Positions 33,004-44,186 of a stretch of DNA of 64,000 bases are shown here, in pieces. The notes under the pieces are model-generated. The model was not told the origin of the DNA and did no database searches. It saw only the letters and a program-made list of their open reading frames with translations. Origin of the DNA: Biomphalaria glabrata (Eukaryota; Mollusca; Gastropoda; Planorbidae); contig NC_074711.1 of NCBI RefSeq assembly GCF_947242115.1, positions 9,292,434-9,356,433 of the forward strand, in the 5' to 3' direction. Made by a program: the position numbers and the translations under genes. Within the stretch, counting starts at the first letter, position 1. Each line of letters starts with the position of its first letter.

Positions 33004-36000
33004 ATGGCTTTTCTTAGCGAAGATGTTCGCAAACTTCTTCATAATAGATTTATTGTTGTTATTGGTGATTCCAGTGAGTAATTTTAAATTTAACATTTTG
33101 TTTACTTTTTATGTAACTTTAAACTTATAGATCTAGATCTAGTTTAAACACTATAGTTATGGTTATGGCATGGCGTAGCCGTATTCGCCAAATCGGGTAG
33201 TCTAGCTAGAAAATATCAAAATTGACAAAATGATTAACTTTAAAACTGTCTTTAATTAGTTTAATGTCAATGTAATAATAGCAATGATTTATTATTTATT
33301 TTGATATTGATTAGACTAAATGTCATTAGTGATTAGAGTATTTAGAGACTTATCTTATACAATTGAATTGACTTATCACTTATGTGTGTTATAGTCAAAA
33401 AATTCTGTTAGATTAGATTATCATTATTAAATATCTAAACATTAATAAATTATTAATCATTATAATTATTTAGATCTACTTAAACTTTAAAACTTGTTAA
33501 AGTTAAAGTCTTAATTTTCAAAGTTAAACTTTTGGTACGCCATGGTCATGGACATGGTACCGTAAGTATCATATTAATATTATAAGTTACTATTAGATCT
33601 AGATCTAGAACTAGTATAAAAAATTAATATATAGATTCTAGATTAGTAGGCCTACAATACTAAATCTTGATCTAGACTTAGAATTAGATCTATATTCTAC
33701 AACTTACTACAAGTAACAAAGTAGGCTACTAAATCTAGATCCTAGATTGGACACTAAGTAGATCTAGCGTAGATCAGAATCTAAAATCAAAGTAGACCTA
33801 TTAACTAATATTTATTTGATTTTGGAATTTTAGATATCTTCATTCTAGATTATTCTAGATGTACTAGAATCTAAATTCTAGATGATATATCATCCAACCT
33901 ATAAAGTATATCATATTCATATGCTTTATCATGACTTTATGTACAAACTATTTTTTAAAATCTATTATATGGCTCCTTTTGTCTCGAAAGGCAATGGATG
34001 CGCCCAAATGAGTCACTGGTTTTGGCTTAATCTTGAGACGGGGCAGAATCTGGTGTGGCTAATCAAGCCAATTCTAGAACGGCAGACTTTGCCACAATTC
34101 GTACATGTGTATGCCTCTGATTTAGGGCTAGCAGACAGGGCAGCTTTCTTTTTATCCCTCTTGATTAAAGCCGCTTCAATTCTTTTGTTCTCAGCAAGGG
34201 TTGTCCCAGCACGCACAGTCTGTCTCCATGCACTCCGGTCTTTGGCTATGTTTTCCCACATACTTTCGCTGATGCCTGAGGCTCTCATGTCTCGCTTGCA
34301 GACATCTCTATATGTTAGTCTTGGGCGGCCCTTGGGTCTGACTCCTTCCACAAGCTCAGCTTATAAGATATCTTTCGGGATTCTGCCATCTGGCATGCGG
34401 GTGACATGTCCGAGCCAGCGTAATCTTCTTTGTGTCAGGAGAGCATACATGCTGTTCATATTGGCCAATCTTAAAACTTCCTGATTGGAGACATGGTCCC
34501 TCCAAGAGATGCCCATTATGCGTCTCAGGCAGCGCAAGTGGAAACTATTCAATCTGTGCTCTTGGTACATGTATGTTGACCAGCTCTCACTGCCATAAAG
34601 GAGAGTGCTCACAACACAGGCGTTGTAGACTAGGATTTTGGTCGCTGTGGTCAATTTACCATTTTCCCAGACGCGCTTGGAGAGTTTTGCCAATGCTGTG
34701 GTAGCTTTTCCTATCCTTTTTGTCAGCTCGATGTCTAAGTCTAGGTTACTGACAATTGTTGAACCCAAGTAGGTAAATTCCTGCACCACTGAAAGGGTGT
34801 GGTTCCCAATTTGTATTATAGGTATTTCTGCGACGTCTTGTGCCAGGATTTCGGTCTTGGAGAGACTTATAGTAAGGCTAAACTCTTGACAAGCAGCTGC
34901 TAAGGCGTTCACTAGCTTCTGTAGACCTCCTTGTGAGTGAGATACGAGTGCCGCGTCATCGGCAAACAGCAGCTCCCTTATCAATATACGACGCCTTTTC
35001 GTTTTGGCTTTAAGACGTGCCAGGTTAAAGAGCCTTCCATCGGATCTGCTATGGATGTATATTCCGTCTTCCAGGGATTTAAAAGCACTGGATAGTACGA
35101 CTGAGAAGAAGATGCCAAATAGTGTAGGGGCCAGTACACATCCTTGTTTGACACCGCTCTTAATGGAGAATGGCCTGGAGGAAGAACTTTCAAACTGAAC
35201 GGTGCCCTGCATATTTTCGTGAAAAGCTGACACTAGTTTTCTTAACTTATTTGGGCAGCCGATTCTCTCTAGTACAGCAAACAGACCGCTTCTGCTAACA
35301 AGGTCAAAGGCCTTGGTCAAATCAATAAATGCTATGAAGAGGGGCTGCTTTTGTTCTCTGCTCTTCTCCTGTAGCTGCCGAAGAGAGAAAATCATATCTG
35401 TTGTAGATCTACCTGCCCTAAAGCCACACTGCGACTCTGGATAAACACGATCTGCCAGGATCTGTAATCGCTTTAGTAATACTCTAGCAAAAGCCTTTCC
35501 GACTATGCTAAGCAGTGAGATGCCTCTGTAATTGTTACAATCAGAGCGGTCGCCTTTATTTTTATAAATTGTAACAATGTTGGAGTCTTTCAATTCCTGG
35601 GGGACCATTCCTTGTTCCCAGCACAAGCTTAGCAGTTCATGGAGTGGTTTGATTAGGGCATGTTTTCCAGCCTGAATTACTTCAGCAGGAATGCCATCTC
35701 CTCCGGGTGTTTTCCCATGTGCAAGCATGTCAATGGCAATGCTCAGCTCCTTTACTGAGGGCGTTCCGTCTAATTCCGTCAAAACTGGAAGTGATGGGAA
35801 GTTGGAAACAGCATTTGGTGAGATGGCGTTTTCAATCTGGTAGAGTTCTGCATAGTGTTCAACCCATCGTTCCATTTGCAGCGCACGATCGCTGATGATT
35901 GAGCCATCTTTTGACTTGAGCGGAGCACACTTGCTGGTGTGAGGTCCAAAGGCTTTTCTCATGCCCTCATATAGTCCTCTTATGTTACCACAGTCGGCAC

Positions 36001-39000
36001 AAGATTGAATATCTTCGCATAGCTCCTGCCAGTATTTGTTAGCACATTGTCTCGCTACTCTTTGGGCATTGTTACGTGCAGCTCTGAGCCTTTTTAAGTT
36101 GCTTGGGGTGGGATCCTTCTTGTAGATTAGCATGGCTGCTCTCTTGTTCGTAGTGGCAGTTTCCATTTCTGGTAGACTAGCTTCAAACCAGTCTTCGCTT
36201 TTCTTGGTTTTGTTTCCAAAGACCAGTGATGATGTTTGGTAGATTGTATCACGCATAAACGTCCAGCTTTTTTCTACCTCAGTCACAGAGAAGTTTTTAA
36301 AAGCTTCCTCTAATTTGTTCTCAAATTCGGTGCAAAGATCAGGATTTTTTGTGCTAGTAGTATTCAGGCGTGATTTTCTTTTTCCCTGTGATGTGTGGAT
36401 CTTAGTTGGCAGCAGTCTTGTCCGGCAGGACACTAAAGTATGATCAGTATCACAATCCGCGCTTTGGTAGCTACGTGTCAGCAGTATATTTCCAATGTCC
36501 TTTTTTCGTGTCAGTATCATATCCAGCTGGTGCCAGTGCCCAGACCTAGGGTGCCTCCATGAGACACAGTGCTGTGGTTTTGTTCTGAAGTATGTGTTGG
36601 TAATGCAGAGCTTATGGTATGTGCAGAATTCAAGCAGTCTTTGTCCGTTCTCATTCATCTTTCCGATTCCAAAAAGCCCAAGACAGTCTGGCCAGGTAGT
36701 GTGATCTGATCCTACTCTGGCATTGAAGTCACCTAGAAGGATCATATGTTCTTTTTGAGGAATGTTTGCAATGGCTTCTTTTTTTTTTTTAAATCTAGAT
36801 CTAGATATATACTATATAGATTTATGACTATATTTATTTAATATTAATCTTACATCTAGATTCTAAATCTAAACAAAAAAACAATTTATACAATTAACAA
36901 TTTATAACAAACGAATATTTACATTTGAATAGAGTAACACCATTAGTTTAGTACAGTAAAGTAAAGTAGCAATAATAAATAAGACACAGATCCATAGCTT
37001 ACAAAACAAAACATAAATCTAGAATAATCTAGATTGACTATTTATTACTAATAATCAAGTTCAGCTAACTTAGTCTAGTCTAACTAAAGTCTATATCAGT
37101 ATATCCAGCTATAAAATGATTTTATCTTTGAGGAATATAGATCTATAATTTTCTATATATAATATGATATTGATGTTGAATCCTACCATACAGATTTAGA
37201 GTTAGAGATATTAAAATTAAACTATAATATATATCTAAATCTAGATTTATAGATTAGAACCATGTAGAATAATGTAGATCTAATAATAGTTTATATACTA
37301 GATATGATGGATTTTAGGATTCTAGTCAGGAATCGGAAAGTAATTAAAGTAAATAAAAAAAAAAAATTGATTGTACAATATTGCCCAATACAGCAAAAAG
37401 AAACATGAGAGAAGTGAATGGAAAAGATGAATGAATAAAACCTTGTTAAATCTAGACACATTCTCTACATAAATCAGAAAGAATTCAACTTTCTTTCTAT
37501 ACTGATAACTTATTATTAACCAACAGTGGCTCTTTTGACAAATGGGATACTTGATTAAAAACATTACTAAGCCATCTAAGCAGATCAACATATTTCCAGG
37601 GAAATGAATGTAATGTTCAGAATCTGTTTTATTTTGTTTTTCACTTTACTCTACAACATTTCGCCTAGACTAACTTACAGCTTGTTATGTTGGTTTTATG
37701 ATTTTGTGTTCCTTGATGTTGCTTCTTAGTATTCTGTCTGATACTAATTAGACTTTATTTTATATAGATACAATTTATTTTTTTCTAGTACAGAGAGGTA
37801 TATACAAAGATATAGTTTTGTTACTGAATGGAAACAGATATCTAACTGAACAGGAGTTGAAAAACAAGGTCAGTTTTATTTTAAAAAACATCTTATTGAA
37901 CCTGAATATCTTGAAACATTGGTTAGTTCAAACTATTGAACCTGCATATTCATCATATCTGTATCTTATTAAACACATGTGGAGGCTGTGGTAAATTTAG
38001 TTTGCCTTGGCCTATGCACACATTTTTTCATGTGATTGCAGAACTCTGCTGGGAGGAAAAATAAACTAGCCAATTGCTACTGTATAAAGCTATTTTTGTG
38101 GTCATTCTGGTAGTGGCTAAAGCAGAAAAAAAAAAAAATTGCTGGAAAACACCATTTCAAGAGTTTCAATCTAAGAGTTTTTGCAGCTTCAGAAGGAAGG
38201 GAAAAGATGACATTGGCCAACAGAATGAGCTCTGGAAAAAGAGATGAACACCCTATTTAGAAGAGACAGGATGATGATAGTGAGGCAACAGCGAGGCAAC
38301 AAGAATCCTCTAGAATGTTCCACAAGCCAGATCTGTAAAACATAACAGATACTATTTTATGTCAAGCTTTCAAACTGCATTCTACATAGATTGCTCAGGA
38401 CATTCAAACTAGCTGAGAAAATCTCACCAGAATGTAACTTTCACCAGACAATGAGCAGCAAGGCTGCTAAACCTAACAAGAGTCTGCAGGAGTGTAGTGG
38501 AATATGTGACTTCTCAGAGAGTCTGGTAGAAAGTGGCATTAACCATAGACTTTCGTCTCCAGCCCTTATAGGTACCAGAGACCGACGTGGTGTGTTAGAG
38601 TCGTGCCAATCCAATGGTCATCAAGTTTTCGGAATTAGGATGGCTAACTTGGACCAATGGTCTCCTTAAAACTCGCTCACCTAATCTTCTCTATCCTGCA
38701 ACCTGAGGGCAAGGGAGAAGGGAAGCGGAACCACATAATCAGGCTTGATCATCGTCCAATGCCATGGTGGACAAGAACGATTTGAATGGCGGTGGGCGTT
38801 AGGAGTGTCAACCCAAAGTGATGTATATGGACACCAAATTTTAATGTCCCTGGACCAGTGCATGTGTGTTTAGGCGTTAGGGGCGTAACTTGGGATGTGT
38901 GTTTGCAGCTTATAATGGGTGGTCTGATCTAAAATCTGTGTAATAGGATACTTGTACAATGCTAAACTAGTGGTTAAAGGGGCGGGGGGTATTCTACACT

Positions 39001-42000
39001 GGTCATTTTAGTATTGCAAGGGGACTGTAATATGCTAAACTAGTGGTTAAGGGGGGTTAGTTCCATACTGGTCAGTTCAGTGTTGAGGAGGACATATTTC
39101 ATCACAAGGAGATTCCTGAAGTAGGTCATAAAATAGATTAGCTACTCTCCTAGTGAAACTGGCTGATGACTTCAGCACACTGTAAACAAAAAATTAAGAA
39201 AATGAAAAGATACTTTTGAACCAAACTTATGCAGCTAGCACACATGTTTCCAAAAGAATAGATCCCTGGCAGATTAATTAGCATCATGCTCCCTCAGCCT
39301 TTGGAGGTGTAACCATTGTACCTTCAGTGAAGCCATTTTGGCTTATCGCTATTGTTTGTTTTTCTTTGCTTACAAAACTACATCTAAATATAACATTGAT
39401 ATGATTCTTTTACCATGGTAATTGTGTCCATTTTGTATTTCCTTTTCCCTGTTTCCGGGGCCATATTTTGTTTGTTTAACAATAAAATACAAAATCACCA
39501 TTCTGTTGCTATATCAGAAGTCTTAGAGCTGCTGTCTAGAAGCCATCAACAATTACTAACCATTAACATAGAACTTGAACTGACTGTTGGAAAAAGAATA
39601 TGAATTAGAAAGAATTAAATGTCAATCACTTACTTTACGTAGAATACCATCACCATTATAAGCAGTTACAGTCTGTCCTTAAAACACTGAACACTAGAAA
39701 TATCTTTGGTCTAGAGTTGCCCCAACTTAGCTTTATTTTATTATGAACTTTATCAGTACTTACAATAGCTTTTTATTCCTCTTAAGTTATTTTTGTGTAT
39801 GATCTAGGGTGAGTACAATTTTCTGAATGATGAGCTCATCGAAGGTGGGCGTAAGGGTGAGATGTGCAATGGAATAAACTATACAGAAGTGAGACAGTAT
39901 CAAACAGACAATCACTTGGTGCGCTTCTACTTCATCACACGCTGCTACAGCAACTACCTGGAGAGTATACTGAGTGACCTACAGAAAGACCCACTGCCTG
40001 ACATACTTATTATCAACTCTTGTCTTTGGGATATAACCAGGTATCTTATTTATTCTTTACATTATAAAAGCTGATTGATTATGAGACTGTTTGTTAGATT
40101 GTAGATATTATTTTAGCACCATGTTAGATTGTGGATATTACTTTAGCGTACATTGCATCCCCAGTTCTCTTGTTTGTTTGTATTAAATTACGCTTAGTGG
40201 GAATCGTGGTCGAGAGGCTAAGTACGCTTGAACTTGGCTTGTCTTGGCTACCTATGAAGGGGTCTCGAGGCTTGTGTTTGCTGAGCGCCTAAAGGCAGCA
40301 CAGAAAACCTCTCAAATACCCCCTCTCCCCACTAGTCCACAAATGAGATTGGACCATAGCGCTCTGAGCATGCTATAAGCTATAGCTATAAGCTATATAA
40401 AAACTATACTGAATACTTAATTAATTTATACTAAATGTTTTTTTATTTTTAAATAATTTAAGTTTGCATCTGTTTATACAACATCATTTTGGAAAAAGAT
40501 TTTTATAACATCATTAAGGAAGAAGATTTTTATATCATTTTTTTTCACTGAAAGAAACATTGTGTTGTGTCATCTCGCCACCAAGGCTTCAAGAAAACTG
40601 AGTTTGTGAAGCCAAGATGTGTGGGATGGGCTGTGTGACTGAGTGGCCTAAAAAAACAAACCCACTTAGCTATTTAACTGAGGGAATTCGTTTTTAAATA
40701 TAATCATCTTCTCTTTTGAAGTAATGTCTGTAATTAATAAGAAATCCCTAACCAGAGCAGGAAATTTTGATTTGAGATTTATCTTGAGATGAGTTGTGTT
40801 TGCAGCACAGTAACCTTCTCCCAGATACCTCCTCCCCCCATGTTGACCAAAGAGAAGCATTGAACATGCTATGGGAGTATAGAAGATGCTCTACAAAGCA
40901 ATCATAATATTGTTATAACCCTGCCATGCACACCGCTATTCAAGATAGTGCAGAAGGTGCGCACTGCTAGAAACCAGACTGAGATGGATGTTGACATTAG
41001 GGAGAAGAATGATTTCTGCCCAAGTCGAAAGCTTGAGCTAGAGTTGTGCTAACAGATGTTGTTATAATGTATTTGTGATGTCCTGTAAATAAACATCATT
41101 GCCTCGTTGAGTTGCCTTCCTTAAGTTATTTCAATATTGTAAATATATATATAGGGGCATGATGGCTGAGTGGTTAAGCACTTGGCTTCCGAACCTGGGG
41201 TCCTGGGTTCAAATCTAAAAGACTGGCATTATGAATTTCACAATTTTTAGGGGGGCCCTGAGTCCACCCAACTCTAATAGGTACCTGACTTTAGTTGGGT
41301 AAAGTAAAGGCAGTTGGCCATTGTACTGACCACATGACACCCTGCTCATAAACCCTGGTCCATAGAAACAGTGGTTCAGGTGACCTAAACATCTTCTGCC
41401 CCATAGATTCATAGATTGCAAGGTCTGAAAGGGAAACTATATATACTGTATTATATGATAATGAACTAATCATTATGATCATATGAGTGCTTCATAAAAA
41501 CAAATTGTTTCTTAGGTATGGTCGAGATGCCATCAATGAGTACAAAGATAACCTGGAAAAGGTTTTTCAGAGATTTGCAGAATGTCTTCCAAAACATTGC
41601 CTGGTTCTCTGGAACACAACCTTACCAATATCTCCTAGTGCCAGAGGAGGATTTCTTGTACCTGAAATAGAATTTATGACTAGTACACTGCGCTTGGACA
41701 TCATTGAGGCCAACTATTTCGCTCAAAGTGTGAGTAAACTTTCTAATATAATTAATTATCCTATATAAGCAGCTTTCTATGAATCGATTGTATTATACCT
41801 ACTTTAGTCTACCTGTATAATAATATTTCTTGACAAACTTATTATATTTAGTAGGTGGGATGATCTACTTTTTCTATGACACCCTCATAGCCTGAGAGTG
41901 TATCATCCTATATAAAGTCGACTCTTCAGATTAAATTCATTTGTTGGCAGCCTGGTAGACCCATAATTGGCTTTGAATGTGTCTCCACAATTTGAAATTC

Positions 42001-43910
42001 TATTATGGCAGTCTTACTTTTAACTCTACATTTAATGTGTGTAAGTCTGGATGTTGATTTGAGGAGTTTCTTTCTTTTTAATAGCTTGAAGATTCTGTAT
42101 GGGAGAATGTGACTTGTTTGTTTTCAACAGTAATGAGTGAGTTCCATTCGTTGCTTAGACTATGAGAGCCAATACTGCCGATTAAAAATTTTTCCTCAAT
42201 GGAGTCATTTGACCTTCTGACTTCATTATACTTACAGGCTTTGATCTGCACACCGATGAGAAATGATCTTTTTTTATGGAAACCTTGCTGCAATAGCTAC
42301 AACTCACATTTCCTTTTGTTCTTCTAAAGCTATTGGTTGCTTAATTCACAACTTGTACCCCGCTTTCTTCATTCATGAGCTTAAGCTGCCATTCAGTTGC
42401 CTCAGCTGCCCGACATATATTTTCTGCCTTTTTAATGTCTAGATCTGCTTCTCTCAAAAGTCTTGCTCGTCTGTTCTCATTCTTAATGCCATCAACTATC
42501 TATCATTTATTAGGGAGTCTTTTAGCTGTCAAATGAATCTTCTTCGTGTTGAGATCGCTGGAAAAAAAACGTCTTTCAATGTCTTTTATTTCTTGGTAGA
42601 CAGTACTTCTCGAACTTATTAAGAATGCAGTGAAGTGTATGGAAGGACTTGCTAATCTCACATTCATTACACTCATTATCTGTCCTTTGGGAAGTGTTAT
42701 AGACTTGGCCGATCACATGCAATAATGTCAGACTGTACTTCTCTGCTTTTTGTATCCAGTCCACTTGCTATTGCATAGATCTGAAAGGATTGCTTGAACC
42801 TTTTCCCATTCTCTGCTACGTTACCATTTAATTCCAGCGGTTGTGGCGGGTGGAGTCGGTCCGTCTGGCACCATGTAATAGACACACTAATGCAACAAGA
42901 GTCTTAACACATTGATTTTATTAGTCACTTGTTCGTCTCATCACTCCAGCATCTTGTTCTCTATCTGACCCACTTTTACACACAGTCCTGACTTATGCAC
43001 TTTCCATACTGTTCACTCAACCATGTACACTGAAGGTCAACTGGTCGTTTCATACACAGGCACACACATTGCACTACCGACCATTCAAAACACATACACT
43101 TTTTACTATCACAAAGTAAAATTTAAAATTATCTGTGGTTATCAAAAATATGAGTTCTTGGAGCATTAAAGCTGTTAACCTTCCAAGACCCAGTTTTGTA
43201 AATTTGTTAATTAGGTTATTTTCACAAGAATTGACCTCTGATTTGCGTTGCTGTGTCAATCTTTTCTTCATAAATCTTGCCAATGGATTCTATATAAAAG
43301 ACATTCATTGGGTGATCTAAAAAGTGAGGAGACATAATTATGCATGTATGAAAAATGAGCTACTAGGTTTTACTAGTGAGTAGACAAATTAGTTAATGTG
43401 GCAAAGCAGGTCTGAAAATACCAGTTTTTTTTTATTCCACAGATTGCAATGAAGCATGGCCATGATGTCTTAGACCTTCATTTTTACCTCCGCCACCACC
43501 TGCACAGACGAGTCCGTGATGGCATACACTGGGACATGTTAGCACATCGTTATATCACCAATCTCATTCTGACTCACATCTGCTCTGCTTGGCATCTGCC
43601 CATGCAAAGTAGGAGACCTGTATTGTTTGAGGATTTGAGAAGTTTCATAGACACCAAGAGAGAGAGACACCCCAGCCCAAAGAAACAAAACCATGGTTAC
43701 TTTCAATTTGGAAGCAGTGAAACGAACAACTTCCACAGTTCTTCAGCTAGAAAAATGTCTCATCTAGAGCCGCATTATGATTTGAACATGGGCTCTTACA
43801 CTTGGCAACCTTATAGTCAGGATCCCAGAGGGGGTAGAGTCATGAGAGAGCATCATTACCGTCACCAGCCTTACAGACACCGACACAACTCTCACTATTA
43901 CAATTATTAA
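33004..43910 (+). CDS. PCED1: PC-esterase domain-containing protein 1 (FAM113 family), five exons
   Basis: Member of the PC-esterase branch of the GDSL/SGNH hydrolases. The substrate of the animal protein is not established. Exons: 33004-33073, 37789-37868, 39808-40040, 41516-41729, 43443-43910, all with GT-AG ends and a continuous frame, giving 354 aa. An in-frame TAG lies directly before the ATG. GDSIQRGIYKD at residues 21-31 carries the nucleophile-block Ser-23. NSCLWD at 120-125 is the Asn-containing block, and DGIHW at 225-229 supplies the Asp-225/His-228 pair. The C-terminal 50 residues are rich in His, Arg and Tyr and look disordered. The length is shorter than vertebrate PCED1A (about 450 aa) because the tail is short. 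Introns 1 to 4 are filled with an antisense LINE, repeats, SINEs and an LTR fossil. A SINE follows the stop at once. It converges on BORCS7. I cannot tell whether it is orthologous to vertebrate A or B. Confidence 0.93.
33975..36780 (-). mobile_element. Nearly full-coding LINE (RTE-like) in intron 1 of PCED1, antisense
   Basis: About 920 codons run from the endonuclease to a C-terminal finger. In order: an APE-type endonuclease part (GDFNARVG; DTDHTLVSC), the linker, reverse transcriptase (TPGGDGIPAEVI; YRGISLLS; FIDLTKAFD; GVKQGCVLAP; LLFADDAAL; YLGSTIV), the 'RRLRWLGHVTRMPDG' segment, and a CxxC..HxxxxC finger (CTNCGKVC..SHTRFC). The first part of the endonuclease is missing at about 36780, a 5' truncation. 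One in-frame TAA lies near 34361, between DIL and AELVEG. Otherwise the frame is open, so the copy is young. The clade is given as RTE-like by motif style only. Confidence 0.88.
36897..37020 (+). mobile_element. Short LINE fragment in intron 1 of PCED1
   Basis: 'ttataacaaacgaatattta' and 'agagtaacacca', then 'gtaaagtagcaata', match the C-terminal segment of the LINE at 27.1 and 62.7 kb, with internal deletions. Confidence 0.55.
38160..39100. repeat. Unclassified repeat-like block in intron 2 of PCED1, with a 73-bp duplication
   Basis: Base composition is richer in GC than the rest of the intron. Frames on both strands (for example a minus-strand one with RDIKIWCPYTSLWVDTP) suggest an interspersed repeat that I cannot name. 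A unit starting gctaaactagtggttaa is repeated at 38961 and 39034. Confidence 0.35.
40195..40395 (+). repeat. tRNA-derived SINE-like repeat (family C) in intron 3 of PCED1
   Basis: Head 'gggaatcgtggtcgagagg' looks like a tRNA A-box region, and 'ccatagcgctctgagcatgc' closes the body. The B box is weak, so tRNA origin is inferred. Confidence 0.45.
40690..40745 (+). mobile_element. LINE 3' tail fragment in intron 3 of PCED1
   Basis: 'aatcatcttctcttttgaag' and 'taatgtctgtaatta' match the LINE tail seen at 27.5 and 57.7 kb. Confidence 0.5.
41153..41450 (+). repeat. tRNA-derived SINE (family A) in intron 3 of PCED1, full length
   Basis: Head 'gatggctgagtggttaagca', B box 'gggttcaaatc', then body 'gagtccacccaactctaata' and end 'gcaaggtctgaaagggaaac'. 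About 295 bp, ending about 65 bases before exon 4. Confidence 0.8.
42050..43080 (-). mobile_element. Fossil Ty3/gypsy LTR retrotransposon piece in intron 4 of PCED1
   Basis: On the minus strand, gag-type segments are recognisable (PPQPLELNGNVAEN near the start; then LLREADLDIKKAENICRAAE). An LTR remnant begins at 42874 (tgtaata..), and a primer-binding-like tggtgccag sits beside it. It is broken in many places and old. Only the 5' part of an element is seen, antisense to the gene. The far limit of the LTR is uncertain. Confidence 0.72.
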
Positions 43911-43912
43911 AA

Positions 43913-44170
43913 AAAAAAAAAAAGTAGTTTCCCTTTCAGACCTTGTGGACTATAGGGCAGATGATGTAAAGGTCATCTGATTCTGTGGCCTACGGTTAAC
44001 GGGGGTGTCATGTGGCCATACAACGACCAACCGCCTTTACTTTTCCCCAACTAATGTCAGGTTACCAATAGAGCTGGGTAGACTCAGAGGCGCCCAAGAG
44101 TCCCAAGGATTCGAACCTGGTACCCCCGGTTCAGAAGCCAAGCACTTTACCGCTCAGCCACCTCACCTCC
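43913..44170 (-). repeat. SINE (family A) inserted at the PCED1 stop codon, with 16-bp target duplication
   Basis: A minus-strand family A SINE, preceded by an A run. The 16-mer attacaattattaaaa occurs at 43897-43912 and again at 44171-44186. The left copy contains the last codons and TAA stop of PCED1, so insertion duplicated the end of the reading frame and placed the SINE at the start of the 3' UTR. Confidence 0.85.
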
Positions 44171-44186
44171 ATTACAATTATTAAAA

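Noticed and set aside
43449-43910. Separate small His-rich gene
   Set aside because: It is the last exon of PCED1; the acceptor at 43441-43442 and the DGIHW motif join it in frame to the preceding exons.
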